Counted from the first letter of the stretch, positions 1 to 9,121 are shown. The stretch is 64,000 nucleotides of DNA from Leptotrichia sp. HSP-342 (GCF_041199995.1 NZ_CP165646.1:1-64000), one strand, 5' to 3'. A program made the numbers and translations. The notes: generated by a model from the sequence alone, not told the origin.

Positions 1-1353
1 ATGGATGTTGTGAAATTGTGGGAAAAAATTAAGAAAATTATGAAAAAAAGAGTTAATGAAGGGGAATTTGAGCTGTTTTTTGAAAATGTGGAGGCAACTA
101 AACTTGAAGAGAGTGTCTTTACTCTTACTTGTAATTCGAAGCTAATAAAGGAAAATATGGAAAAATATAAAAGCCAGATGGAAGAAATTATAGAAATTGT
201 GACAGATGAAGAAGTTACGATAAACTTTGAGATAAAAAAACAGGATGTAATGTCATATAAGCCTGAAACTCACAGTTTTCCAAAAGAAACAATGGAAAAA
301 GCTTCACTTGTTCACACAGGACTAAATCCGAAACACAGGCTTGATAATTTTGTTGTTGGTGAAAACAGTAAGCTTGCATATAATGCCTGTCTAGCAGTTG
401 TAAAAAATCCAACGGTTTATAACCCTCTTTTTATTTTTGGAAGTTCAGGGCTTGGAAAAACCCATCTTATGCAGGCTGTAGGAAATGCAATTTTAGAAAA
501 TGACCCAAGTAAGCGTGTTTATTACTCTACTTCTGAAGAATTTGCAAATGAGTTTTTTAAAGTTTTGAACAGCGGAAGAATTCAGCATTTTCGTGATACA
601 TTCCGTGCTTTAGATGTACTTCTTCTAGATGATATACAATTTTTTGAAAAGGTGTTTGGACGTGGAGAAGGGACTGTGGAAGAAGAATTTTTCCACACAT
701 TTAACAAGTTGCAGGAACTGGGAAAACAGATAATAATGATAAGTGATAAATCGCCAAAGGAAATAAAAAATCTGTCAAAACGTCTCGAATCAAGATTTTT
801 GTCAGGCCTAACAGTGGAAATCCAAAGTCCAGGATATGAAACTCGTATGATGATTTTGAAAAACATGGCAAAAGCACAGGGAATCGAAATAGACGACAGC
901 ATTTTAGAATATATTTCAGATTCTCTTGATACAAACGTAAGAGAACTGGAAGGAACGCTTACAAACTTAAATGCCCGTGCAAAACTTCTAGATGAGGAGA
1001 TAACATTGGAACTGGTTCAGGAAATGCTTATGCACAACGTAAAAAGAGAACAGTCAAAAGTAACAGCCAAAAAAGTAATAGAAATGATTTCTACACAATA
1101 TGGTGTCAGCGTAACTGACATGAAATCCAAAAAACGTCAGAAGAAAATAGTGGAAACAAGACAAATTGCAATGTATCTGTTAAAGAATAATGATGAGCTG
1201 GATTTAAGCCTAACAGCAGTAGGGGGGCTTTTTGGAGGAAAAGATCACAGCACGGTTATAAGCAGCATTAGAAAAATTGATAAAAAAACGAAGGAAGATG
1301 TTGTGTTCAAAAAAGAAATTGAGGCTTTAAACAAGAAGATTTTCAGAACTTAA
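1..1353 (+). CDS. dnaA: Chromosomal replication initiator DnaA
   Basis: Initiator ATPase that binds DnaA boxes and melts oriC. The 450-residue protein has the full layout: N-terminal domain I, a short linker, an AAA+ domain with Walker A GSSGLGKTH (about residues 147-155) and Walker B LLLDD (about 207-211), and a C-terminal DNA-binding domain carrying the box-recognition signature GGKDHSTV. Length is normal for the family. The start is base 1 of the window, so its ribosome-binding site and promoter lie outside. The box-rich region directly downstream is its expected target. Unlike many bacteria, the next gene is not dnaN. Confidence 0.98.
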   Translation: MDVVKLWEKIKKIMKKRVNEGEFELFFENVEATKLEESVFTLTCNSKLIKENMEKYKSQMEEIIEIVTDEEVTINFEIKKQDVMSYKPETHSFPKETMEKASLVHTGLNPKHRLDNFVVGENSKLAYNACLAVVKNPTVYNPLFIFGSSGLGKTHLMQAVGNAILENDPSKRVYYSTSEEFANEFFKVLNSGRIQHFRDTFRALDVLLLDDIQFFEKVFGRGEGTVEEEFFHTFNKLQELGKQIIMISDKSPKEIKNLSKRLESRFLSGLTVEIQSPGYETRMMILKNMAKAQGIEIDDSILEYISDSLDTNVRELEGTLTNLNARAKLLDEEITLELVQEMLMHNVKREQSKVTAKKVIEMISTQYGVSVTDMKSKKRQKKIVETRQIAMYLLKNNDELDLSLTAVGGLFGGKDHSTVISSIRKIDKKTKEDVVFKKEIEALNKKIFRT

Positions 1354-2014
1354 AAAAATTGTGGAAAATGTGGAAAGAATGTTGAAAATTTTGTGGCGAA
1401 AAAATGATAATATTTTAAAAATTATCCACAGTTGAAAAAGTTTTCTACATAGATTGTTTTTATAAAAAAATTTTAGTAAAAAAATTAAATTATATTTAAT
1501 AAAATAAATTGTAAAATTGTAATGTGGAAAAAGAAAAATCAATTTCCACTATATGTTGAAAATTTTTCCACAAAAATTGTGGAAAAAAATGATTAAAAAT
1601 ATTATGTTAAAAGAAATTTTGTGTAAAACTAAAATTTTAATGTGTAAAACTAAAATCATAATATCCACAAAAATAAACAAAATTTTCCACATTTGTGGAT
1701 AACTTAAAAATTATTAGTTTCAAATTAAATAATAATTATAATAAAAGAATAAAAATAAAAACATATAAATTTTCTCCACATAAGTAAAAATTAACTTCAC
1801 AATTCTATGTGGAAAAAAATTTACAAAAAAATTGCTAAAAATAAGAATATATTGCAATTGTGGAGAAGATGTGGAAATATTTATGGGAAAGGTTTTCCAC
1901 GGATAAATGAAGTTTTTCACAGGGAAATTAATGATTAGTTTGGTTAATGGTTGATTTTAATATTAGTGCAAATTTACTAAACAAAATATGAAGATAAATT
2001 ATGGAGGGAAATTA
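1354..2014. other. oriC: Chromosomal replication origin (oriC) with DnaA-box cluster
   Basis: Very AT-rich non-coding stretch between dnaA and yaaA. Perfect boxes TTATCCACA lie at 1422-1430 (+) and 1694-1702 (-). TTTTCCACA variants lie at 1564-1572 and 1683-1691 (+) and at 1360-1368, 1523-1531, 1578-1586 and 1808-1816 (-). Further one- or two-mismatch boxes lie at 1369, 1661, 1772, 1859, 1870 and 1893. An inverted repeat GATAAT/ATTATC (1406-1426) overlaps the first perfect box. Long A/T runs around 1450-1510 and 1710-1770 could be the unwinding element. Position next to dnaA plus box density make the call; which AT tract unwinds is not resolved. Confidence 0.93.
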
Positions 2015-2251
2015 ATGGAAAATATAGATAATGAAATTGAAGAAGTTGTTATAAATACTGAATTTATAAAATTAGATCAGCTTTTGAAGTGGGCAAATTT
2101 TACAGGTTCTGGAGTGGAAGCAAAAATGTTTATTTTGAATGGAGAAGTGAAAGTAAATGATACTGTGGAAACTAGACGTGGGAAAAAAATTTATGATGGA
2201 GATGTTGTGGAGTTTGCTGGGGAGAAAGTTGTTATAAGATCAAAACATTAA
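2015..2251 (+). CDS. yaaA: S4-domain RNA-binding protein YaaA
   Basis: Small S4-domain protein of 78 residues, the family usually found between the replication initiation genes and recF. The S4 core is visible: IKLDQLLKWANF, then a Gly/Glu-rich turn, then ILNGEVKVND and ETRRGKKIYDGD, the standard RNA-binding alpha-L fold. An upstream in-frame ATG exists at 1988, but GGAGGG at 2003-2008 sits six bases before the ATG at 2015, which I take as the start. Its molecular role is not settled in any species; the neighbourhood (dnaA, recF) is the usual one. Confidence 0.9.
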   Translation: MENIDNEIEEVVINTEFIKLDQLLKWANFTGSGVEAKMFILNGEVKVNDTVETRRGKKIYDGDVVEFAGEKVVIRSKH

Positions 2252-2323
2252 ATAGTTTGCTGATTTAATAAAAAGATAAATAATAGTGAAATTAGGCTGT
2301 AGAGAATTTAAGGGGAGATTGTT

Positions 2324-3961
2324 ATGAAAAAAGGTATAGGAATTGGAATAGAAGATTTTAGTGAAGTAATAAAAGAGAATTGTTACTACATTGACAAAAC
2401 AAAATGGATAGAGGAAATTTTAGAGGATAAATCAAAAATAAAGTTATTCACACGTCCAAGAAGATTTGGGAAAACGCTTAATATGTCGATGTTAAAATAT
2501 TTTTTTAATGTTGAAAATAAAGAAGAAAATAGAAAGTTATTTAATGGACTCGATGTTGAAAAGTCTGAATATATGTCTGAACAGGGGCAATATCCAGTGA
2601 TTTTTATTTCATTGAAAAGTATAAAGGCAAAAACTTGGGAGGAAGCGATACAGGAAATTAGACTGTTAGTTTTAGAATTGTTTTCTGAGTACAAGTATCT
2701 TTTAGAGGATTTGGATGAATATGACTTGCCTAGATTTAAGAAGTATTTACTGGGCAATACAGATTTTTCTGAGTTAAAAAATGCCTTGCTGTTTTTAACT
2801 AGAATATTATTTCAGAAGTATAAAAAAGAAGTTATCTTATTAATTGATGAATACGACAGTCCTTTGATTTCTGCTTATGAACATCATTATTATAGCGATG
2901 CCATCGCATTTTTTAAAGTATTTTACGGAGAAGCGCTGAAAACTAACCAGTATTTAAAAATGGGAGTTATGACTGGGATTATAAGGGTTATTAAGGCTGG
3001 AATATTTTCTGACTTGAATAATTTACGAGTTTATTCTATTTTAGATAGACAGTATCCTGATTTTTTTGGATTTAATGGTGAGGAAGTTGAAAAGGCACTT
3101 AAAGATTTTGATATTGAATACAAACTTTCTGATGTCAAGTTATGGTATAATGGCTATAAATTTGGAAATTCCGAAGTATATAACCCTTGGAGCATTTTAA
3201 ATTTCTTAAAAGATGGGAAGTTAGCTCCTTACTGGATTGATACTTCTGGGAATTTCTTGATTAATCAGATTTTGAAAAATACAGATTCTGAAATTATGGA
3301 AACTTTGGAAGCTCTTTTTAATGGAGAAACTGTTGAAGAAAATATCAGTGGTAATTCCGATTTATCTAGTTTATTGGGGCAAGAGGAAATTTGGGAACTT
3401 CTTTTATTTAGCGGATATTTAACTATTGATGAAAAAATTGGGGAAGACTATGAGGATGTGTATTCCTTGAGACTGCCTAATAGGGAGGTAAGGGAGTTTT
3501 TTAGGAAGAAATTTATTGATGTAAATTTTGGGGAAAGTATGTTTAGAAAAGCTATGGAAGGGCTTAAAAACCTTAAATTTGATATTTTTCAAAAATATTT
3601 ACAAAATATTTTATTAAAATCAACAAGTTTTATGGATACTAAAAATGAAGACTTTTATCATGGATTAGTCTTAGGAATGATGTTTTATCTGGATAATCAT
3701 TATTATGTAAAATCTAATGAAGAAAGTGGCCTTGGAAGATATGATGTTGTAATTGAGCCAAAGAATAAGAATAATAGAGGGTTTGTTCTGGAGTTTAAAG
3801 TTGTGAAAAATGAAGATGATTTGGAGAAAGTTTCGGAAGAGGCGATAGAGCAGATAATAGAGAAGAAGTATGATATTGGGTTAAGAGATAGAGGTATTAA
3901 GGATGTTACTTTTGTTGGGGTTGCTTTTTGTGGAAAAGTGGTAAAAGTCAGTTACAGATAG
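2324..3961 (+). CDS. AAA-ATPase-like / PD-(D/E)XK nuclease-like protein (DUF1703 family)
   Basis: 545-residue protein of the AAA-ATPase-like plus PDDEXK_9 family, common and often multi-copy in anaerobes. The N-terminal part has a degenerate P-loop RPRRFGKT (about residues 44-51) and a Walker-B-like LIDEYDSP (about 173-180). The C-terminal part has a nuclease-like core with D474 and the ExK pair E490/K492 in VLEFKV. The start ATG follows AGGGGAGATTGTT. It separates yaaA from recF, which normally adjoin, so it looks like a later insertion into this operon. No function is established for the family; a defence or selfish-element role is only a guess. Confidence 0.85.
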   Translation: MKKGIGIGIEDFSEVIKENCYYIDKTKWIEEILEDKSKIKLFTRPRRFGKTLNMSMLKYFFNVENKEENRKLFNGLDVEKSEYMSEQGQYPVIFISLKSIKAKTWEEAIQEIRLLVLELFSEYKYLLEDLDEYDLPRFKKYLLGNTDFSELKNALLFLTRILFQKYKKEVILLIDEYDSPLISAYEHHYYSDAIAFFKVFYGEALKTNQYLKMGVMTGIIRVIKAGIFSDLNNLRVYSILDRQYPDFFGFNGEEVEKALKDFDIEYKLSDVKLWYNGYKFGNSEVYNPWSILNFLKDGKLAPYWIDTSGNFLINQILKNTDSEIMETLEALFNGETVEENISGNSDLSSLLGQEEIWELLLFSGYLTIDEKIGEDYEDVYSLRLPNREVREFFRKKFIDVNFGESMFRKAMEGLKNLKFDIFQKYLQNILLKSTSFMDTKNEDFYHGLVLGMMFYLDNHYYVKSNEESGLGRYDVVIEPKNKNNRGFVLEFKVVKNEDDLEKVSEEAIEQIIEKKYDIGLRDRGIKDVTFVGVAFCGKVVKVSYR

Positions 3962-3988
3962 TTATAGTGTGAAAGGGAAGAAATAGCG

Positions 3989-5077
3989 ATGTATTTGGAT
4001 CAGATTAGTTTTAATAACTTTCGTTGCCTTGCGGATGGGAAGTTGAAGTTTGACAGGTATTTTAATTTAATATATGGGAAAAATGGACAGGGGAAGACAT
4101 CGCTTATTGAGGCTGTTCATTTTTTGGCTACTGGGAAAAGCTTTAGGACTAAGAAAGTGAAAGAGATTCTCAAGTATAATTTGAACAGGCTGATTGTATT
4201 TGGGAAATATAAAAATAAAGATTTATCGGAAAATGCTATTGCTATTGATGTGAATGAGGATAAGAAAGATTTTTATATTGATAGGGAAAAAGATAAATAT
4301 ATAAACTATGTGGGGTTACTTAACATTATTTCATTTATTCCTGAGGATATTGAACTGATTATTGGGAATCCTGGTGTTAGGAGAAACTTTTTTAATTATG
4401 AGATTTCGCAGGCAAAAAAAGAGTATTTACAGTCGATTGTGAATTTTGAGAAAATATTGAAGGTGCGGAACAAGCTTATAAAGGAAAAAAAGACTGGCGA
4501 GGAAATTTATAAGATCTATAACGAAAAATTTATAGAGGAAGGGCTAAATATTGTTTTAAATCGGCAGGAATTTATAAAAAAAATATCAATTTTATTAAAC
4601 TTGAATTATCGTAAATTATTTGATGAAAATTCAGAATTAAAATTGAAATACGACTGTTTTCTTGGGGATGTGGAAAAGAAGACTAGAGAAGAGCTAAAGG
4701 AAAAATTTGAAGTGCTATGTAAAAGGAAAAGTGAAAGGGAAAAATTTCTTGGATACAGCCTGCTCGGTCCTCAAAAAGATGACTTTATCTTTGAGCTGAA
4801 TGGGAAAAATGCAAAGGCATATTCTTCACAAGGGGAGAAGAAATCTATAATATTCTCGCTAAAAATTTCAGAAATTGATATTTTAATAAAGGAAAAAAAG
4901 GAATATCCGATATTTCTGATGGATGACATTGCTTCATATTTTGATGAAGTGAGAAAAAAAAGTATTTTAAGTTATTTTGTAAATAAAAAAATCCAATGTT
5001 TTGTAACTTCGACAGAGGATTTGGGAATAGAGGGGAAAAAATTTATTGTGGAAAAGGGGAAGATTATTAATGAGTAA
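3989..5077 (+). CDS. recF: DNA replication and repair protein RecF
   Basis: ABC/SMC-like ATPase that acts with RecO and RecR to load RecA at gaps in single-stranded DNA. The 362 residues show the RecF start YLDQISFNNFR, Walker A GKNGQGKTS (about 30-38), the signature region SSQGEKKS, and Walker B FLMDDI followed by the D-loop region. Length matches the family (about 360). The ATG follows GAAAGGGAAG. It lies in its usual place near oriC, 28 bases after the AAA/nuclease gene and 15 bases before the DciA-like gene, so co-transcription is likely. Confidence 0.96.
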   Translation: MYLDQISFNNFRCLADGKLKFDRYFNLIYGKNGQGKTSLIEAVHFLATGKSFRTKKVKEILKYNLNRLIVFGKYKNKDLSENAIAIDVNEDKKDFYIDREKDKYINYVGLLNIISFIPEDIELIIGNPGVRRNFFNYEISQAKKEYLQSIVNFEKILKVRNKLIKEKKTGEEIYKIYNEKFIEEGLNIVLNRQEFIKKISILLNLNYRKLFDENSELKLKYDCFLGDVEKKTREELKEKFEVLCKRKSEREKFLGYSLLGPQKDDFIFELNGKNAKAYSSQGEKKSIIFSLKISEIDILIKEKKEYPIFLMDDIASYFDEVRKKSILSYFVNKKIQCFVTSTEDLGIEGKKFIVEKGKIINE

Positions 5078-5091
5078 AAAGGGGCTGAAAA

Positions 5092-6135
5092 ATGGAAGGA
5101 ATTAAGGATTTAAAGAATTTGGCACTGGAAGCAATTGAGAAAAGAAGTTCGCTTTTGAAAAATGAAAAATATATTTTGTGGAAAATCAAGAAAAATTGGA
5201 AGCAGATTGTGAGTGGGCCAATTGGTGAGAAAACTTATCCGAAAAGTCTATTTAATGGAAATCTTGTTGTGGTTATCAATGATGGTGTTATTTACCATAC
5301 GACGATAATATATGCGGAAAATATAAAGAAAAAAGTAAACACATTTTTGAATGGGAAATTTTTGGAAAGTATTGAATTTTCGAAGATAAATTACAAAATA
5401 AAGCGAGATTTGCTGGATGAACTTATTGAAAATGAGGAAAATAGAGGGACAATTCGAACTGGAGAAATTTTAAGAGGAAATGGCAGGGAAAAAAATAGAA
5501 ATATTGATTCTGAAAATAAAATTGTAGAAAAAGTAAGGGATATTGTGCTTTTGCCTGAAGAAGTTAAGGAAATTCATGAAAATATTGACAAAATTGATAA
5601 AAAGTATGAAGATATTGCCAGAAGGCTGGAAAAAATTGCAATAAAACTGAAAAAAAGAGAAAAATACCTAAAAAATAATGGATATATTGAGTGCGAAAAC
5701 TGTAAAATTTTATTTTTGCAGGAAAACAGCGAGAAAATGTGCTTTGAGTGTAGAATGAATGAAAAAAATCGAAAATTTCAGAAAATGGCTGATTTAATAA
5801 GAAATAAACCGTATATTTCTGAAAAACAGGCAGTCCGAATGACAAATACTGACAAATCTACATATTATAAGGCAAGAGACATCTTGGCACAGCAGACTTA
5901 CAACGATATGCTTTATTACTGCCTTGAAAAAAACAGGGAAATTTCTTTAAATGAAGATTATGAATTTGAAATTCGGAGTGAGTCAAGGGAAGATGTGGAA
6001 AGATTTATAAAAAATTATGTAGACTATAAAATTGGGAGCGATAATGAGGAAGTTTTTAAGGTTGAGAGAAAGTGGGCTTTGAGAAGGTTAAGAAAGGATA
6101 TGAAATTTAGGCTTGAGAATAACAGGAGATATTGA
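5092..6135 (+). CDS. DUF721/DciA-like protein with zinc-ribbon and helix-turn-helix extension
   Basis: The N-terminal ~100 residues fit the DUF721/DciA family, which recruits the replicative helicase DnaB in bacteria lacking DnaC or DnaI: an opening helix, IKKNWKQIVSG, then TYPKSLFNGNLVVVIND and an amphipathic stretch. The protein is 347 residues, far longer than the usual ~100-170. After a charged linker and coiled coil (residues ~145-190) there is a four-cysteine module CENC...CFEC (about 200-220) that could bind zinc, then a segment resembling a helix-turn-helix (about 240-275). It sits just after recF at oriC, which supports a replication role. The helicase-loader function is inferred from family and place. 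Confidence 0.72.
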   Translation: MEGIKDLKNLALEAIEKRSSLLKNEKYILWKIKKNWKQIVSGPIGEKTYPKSLFNGNLVVVINDGVIYHTTIIYAENIKKKVNTFLNGKFLESIEFSKINYKIKRDLLDELIENEENRGTIRTGEILRGNGREKNRNIDSENKIVEKVRDIVLLPEEVKEIHENIDKIDKKYEDIARRLEKIAIKLKKREKYLKNNGYIECENCKILFLQENSEKMCFECRMNEKNRKFQKMADLIRNKPYISEKQAVRMTNTDKSTYYKARDILAQQTYNDMLYYCLEKNREISLNEDYEFEIRSESREDVERFIKNYVDYKIGSDNEEVFKVERKWALRRLRKDMKFRLENNRRY

Positions 6136-6275
6136 TTTTATACTATTTTTTATTTTGTTAAAAAATTACAATTATTCATCAAAATATGTTAAAATAATAT
6201 AACTTGGATAAAAATAGTATTATTAAAAAAAACAGAACTTTAAAATTTTAGATATTTTTGTGACAAGTGAGGTAA

Positions 6276-6518
6276 GTGCAAATACATATATTAACAAATT
6301 TGAAAAACCAAAATCTAGTTTTGAAAATAATCAGTCAAATGCAAAACATATCTGGCATATTGTGCATAGTAGCGACTACTAAGGAATATGCTGAGATTGT
6401 AAGGCTTTCTCGACAAAAAAATGCAGGATGGCTGATGATAACGGATGACATTATGCCAAATCCGTATGATATGAAGTCATCTGAATTTATAGAAATGGTA
6501 AATATGATTAATAATTAG
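6276..6518 (+). CDS. Small protein of unknown function; possible remnant of a spherulation-specific family 4-like protein
   Basis: 80 codons starting with GTG; a GTGAGGT motif lies just upstream, rather close. There is no signal peptide or membrane segment. The tail GWLMITDDIMPNPYD resembles, from memory, the C-terminal motif of spherulation-specific family 4 (glycosidase-like) proteins, which are normally over 200 residues. If that is right, only the last third remains and this is a decayed gene. A possible promoter (TTACAA, 18 bases, TAAAAT at 6166-6195) precedes it. It could equally be a genuine small protein. No coding continuation is seen upstream in 6136-6275. Confidence 0.45.
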   Translation: MQIHILTNLKNQNLVLKIISQMQNISGILCIVATTKEYAEIVRLSRQKNAGWLMITDDIMPNPYDMKSSEFIEMVNMINN

Positions 6519-6565
6519 TTTTTATCAGTTGATTTTAGAAAAGTTAAAATATAAATGGAGAAAAG

Positions 6566-7612
6566 ATGTATATAGAAGAATTATTAAAAGAAGCGGATAA
6601 ATCAATGGAAAATTATAAGTATGAGGATGCACTTATGTATTTGAAGTCGGTACTTGAAATTGATGAGAGTAACTATTCGGCGCTTATGACACTTTCTAAG
6701 ATTTATTCAGACTTTGGAATGTTTGAACAGGCGAAAGAATATGCTGAAAAATTGCAGAAAAAGTATCCTGATAGCAGGGATACGCTTTTTACGTTGGGAT
6801 TTGTCTATCAGTCGCTTGGACGATTGAAAAAGGCGATTTCACTTTATAAAAAATTTCTGGAAATAGAAAAAAATTATTTTGTGTATCTGAATATGGGAAT
6901 GTCCTACGCTTTATTAAAGTATTATAGAAAGGCGATAGAAAATATTGACAAGGCAATAGAAATGGAGCCTGAAAGTTCAGAAGCATATATTGAGAAAGGC
7001 GACTGCCTTACAATGATGGGCAAATACGATGAGGCAATTTATGAATATACAAGACTTTTAAATGCAAAATTTAACGAGGTGGAGGAATTTTCACTTTACG
7101 CACGGATGGGCGACACAATGGCGTATTCAAATAATATAAAAGGAGTTGTAAAATATTATAATATCGCTATAAATTGTGAAAATGTGGAAGATTATATATT
7201 TGAAGATTATTTTGAGATATTGTTTAGAGCGGAGGAGTTTGAGGAAATAAAACTTCTGCTTTTAAATTATGAAAATGCGACGAATGAGAATAAAGGGCTT
7301 TCAAGAATAAAAATGCTAAATTTGCAGGGAAGATTTTTTGTGAAAACGGAAGATTATGAAAATGCACAGAAGGTTTGTAATAAGATGATTATTTTAGAAC
7401 CTGAAAATTCTCGTCATTATATGAATTTAGCATACGTGCTGGAATTGCAGAATAAATATGATGAAGCACTTGAGTATGTTGACAAGATGGATAAATTGGT
7501 AGAAGACAAAGAGTTTTTGAAGGAATTGAAAAAAAGATTAAAGAAAAATAAGAGAAAATTTGAAAGGAAAAATGAGAAAAGGCTTGAAAAAAATAAAAGC
7601 GAAAAAATTTAG
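6566..7612 (+). CDS. Tetratricopeptide-repeat protein
   Basis: 348 residues made almost entirely of TPR helical hairpins: repeated A/G/Y-F-x-A positions such as YEDALMYLKSVLEIDE, LKKAISLYKKFLEIEK, YRKAIENIDKAIEMEP, YDEAIYEYTRLLN and YENAQKVCNKMIILEP. There is no signal peptide or transmembrane segment, so it is probably a cytoplasmic scaffold. The C-terminus is a very basic Lys/Glu-rich tail. The ATG follows GGAG by five bases. The kinase-like gene starts 18 bases downstream, so the two are likely one unit. The partner is unknown. Confidence 0.85.
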   Translation: MYIEELLKEADKSMENYKYEDALMYLKSVLEIDESNYSALMTLSKIYSDFGMFEQAKEYAEKLQKKYPDSRDTLFTLGFVYQSLGRLKKAISLYKKFLEIEKNYFVYLNMGMSYALLKYYRKAIENIDKAIEMEPESSEAYIEKGDCLTMMGKYDEAIYEYTRLLNAKFNEVEEFSLYARMGDTMAYSNNIKGVVKYYNIAINCENVEDYIFEDYFEILFRAEEFEEIKLLLLNYENATNENKGLSRIKMLNLQGRFFVKTEDYENAQKVCNKMIILEPENSRHYMNLAYVLELQNKYDEALEYVDKMDKLVEDKEFLKELKKRLKKNKRKFERKNEKRLEKNKSEKI

Positions 7613-7630
7613 AAATTATGAGGATTTTAA

Positions 7631-8527
7631 ATGGAAGAAAAAAATTATGAAGTTAACAAAAAATATGATGAGAAAATATTGATAAATGTACTGAAAAATT
7701 TTGATAAAAGCGGAGAATATGTTGTAGAGCCAGGAAGAAATGAAATAAAAAAATTTGAAATAGATATTAAAAATAATTTGGAAAAACAAAATAATAAGAG
7801 TGAAAACCTTGAAACCAAAAAGATGATAAATATAAAAAAATTTAAACAAAAAGATTTTATTACAAACTTTTTCTACAGGTTTAAAGGCTCAAAAGCAAAG
7901 CGTTCTTATGAATATGCAAAAAAATTATTAGAATATAAAATAAAGACGCCAGAGCCAATCGCATATTTTGATGACTTTGTAAATAAAAATAATAAAAAGA
8001 ACAGTTATTATATAAGTGAGGAATTAAAATATGATTTTACCTGTCGGGAAGTTTTCTGGCCTGAGGATATTGAGCGGGACAAGGCTGAGCAGGGAGAAAA
8101 CTACAAGATAAGCGAAGAAACCGAAAGAATGCTTGCAAAAGTAGAAAAAAATCGTGAAAAAATCATAAGACAATTTGCAAAATTTTCGTTTGACTTGCAT
8201 GAAAACGGTGTGGAATTTGAAGATTATTCACCAGGAAATGTACTGATTAAGGACAAAAGTGGAAATTACGAGTTTTATCTGGTTGACTTAAATAGAATGA
8301 AATTTGGAGTAAAACTGAATCTGGATAAAAGAATGAAAAATGTTTCAAGAATGATGGAAGATGAAAAAATAGCTAGAATTTTTGCAAACGAATATGCGAA
8401 GTACTGCAAACAGAGGGAAGAGCTGGTTTTTAGATATTTGAGGTATTATATTAGAAAACACAAAAGTTATGTGTATTTTAAGGATATTACTCGTCCAGTA
8501 AGGAATGTTTTTAAAAAGAAGAAGTGA
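7631..8527 (+). CDS. Lipopolysaccharide kinase (Kdo/WaaP)-like protein
   Basis: 298 residues with a small kinase fold of the Kdo/WaaP/InaA type: a basic glycine-poor N-lobe (FYRFKGSKAKRSYEYAKKLL), then a catalytic loop HENGVEFEDYSPGNVLI (about residues 193-209) and the metal-binding DLNR in FYLVDLNRMKF. In this family the enzyme phosphorylates LPS core sugars at the inner membrane. The first ~75 residues are charged and low in complexity. It overlaps no neighbour and follows the TPR gene closely. The lipid A/core genes are elsewhere (34.6-48 kb), so the substrate is inferred from the family only. Confidence 0.75.
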   Translation: MEEKNYEVNKKYDEKILINVLKNFDKSGEYVVEPGRNEIKKFEIDIKNNLEKQNNKSENLETKKMINIKKFKQKDFITNFFYRFKGSKAKRSYEYAKKLLEYKIKTPEPIAYFDDFVNKNNKKNSYYISEELKYDFTCREVFWPEDIERDKAEQGENYKISEETERMLAKVEKNREKIIRQFAKFSFDLHENGVEFEDYSPGNVLIKDKSGNYEFYLVDLNRMKFGVKLNLDKRMKNVSRMMEDEKIARIFANEYAKYCKQREELVFRYLRYYIRKHKSYVYFKDITRPVRNVFKKKK

Positions 8528-8671
8528 ATTTATTTAATAATTTTAAAAAGTAAAAGATTTTATCTTTAAAGTTTTTATCACAAAGTATTTTTATAAATGA
8601 TTTTTTATTACAGATATATTTTTTTATAATTATTTTTTATTTCATTTTTATGTTTTTTCTATTTTTATAAA

Positions 8672-9121
8672 GCAAAGGGGAACAGTCGCCATCCCCTTTG
8701 CAAACCCGGCTCGTCTAAGTATTTTTTTGAAATAAAATTGAAACTCGCTTTTTAACAAAAGTTATTATCAACTCTTTAAACTAATTAAAATTTGAAGAGT
8801 TTGAAAAAGCTCAGACAGTCAATTTCATTCCAAAAAAATCACGACAATTTTAGTTTAATTATAATAGATTCAAATATCAAGCAAAATTTCGTTAAAGAAA
8901 AAATAACTGTTTGAGATTTTGGAGAGAATTTTAAATTATATAAAGTTATTTGTATTAAAATAAACTTAATTCAAAATCGAGTTTTATTTTTTCTTCATAA
9001 TAAAGTTTTGGGTAAAGTGGGGTGGTTCGTAGAACGTTTCGCTATTATCTCTAAGTAGTAGTCAGTTAAATATGTTAAAGTAACTGTTATTGCGAAAAAG
9101 GGCATGGCGTCTGATGCCCTT
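8672..9121 (-). repeat. Hairpin-ended intergenic element, copy 1 (candidate structured RNA)
   Basis: Fills most of the 742-base gap between the kinase gene and mnmG, where no ORF is credible. One end is a 10-bp hairpin (arms 8672-8681 and 8692-8701, loop ACAGTCGCCA), then GGCTCGTCTA at 8708-8717. The middle has a long stem (8728-8740 with 8820-8832) around AACTCGC...GCTCAGACAG, with an extra ~50-base insert. The other end is an 8-bp hairpin (9098-9105 and 9114-9121, loop GGCGTCTG). The middle stem has two A.C mismatches on + that become G.U wobbles on -, so the minus strand is the likelier RNA. Copies 2 and 3 share the architecture. Confidence 0.75.

Noticed and set aside
1327..1920. Minus-strand open frames within the origin (1327-1542, 1720-1920)
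   Set aside because: Low-complexity F/I/N/L/K-rich translations from AT-rich DNA crowded with DnaA boxes; no ribosome-binding site.
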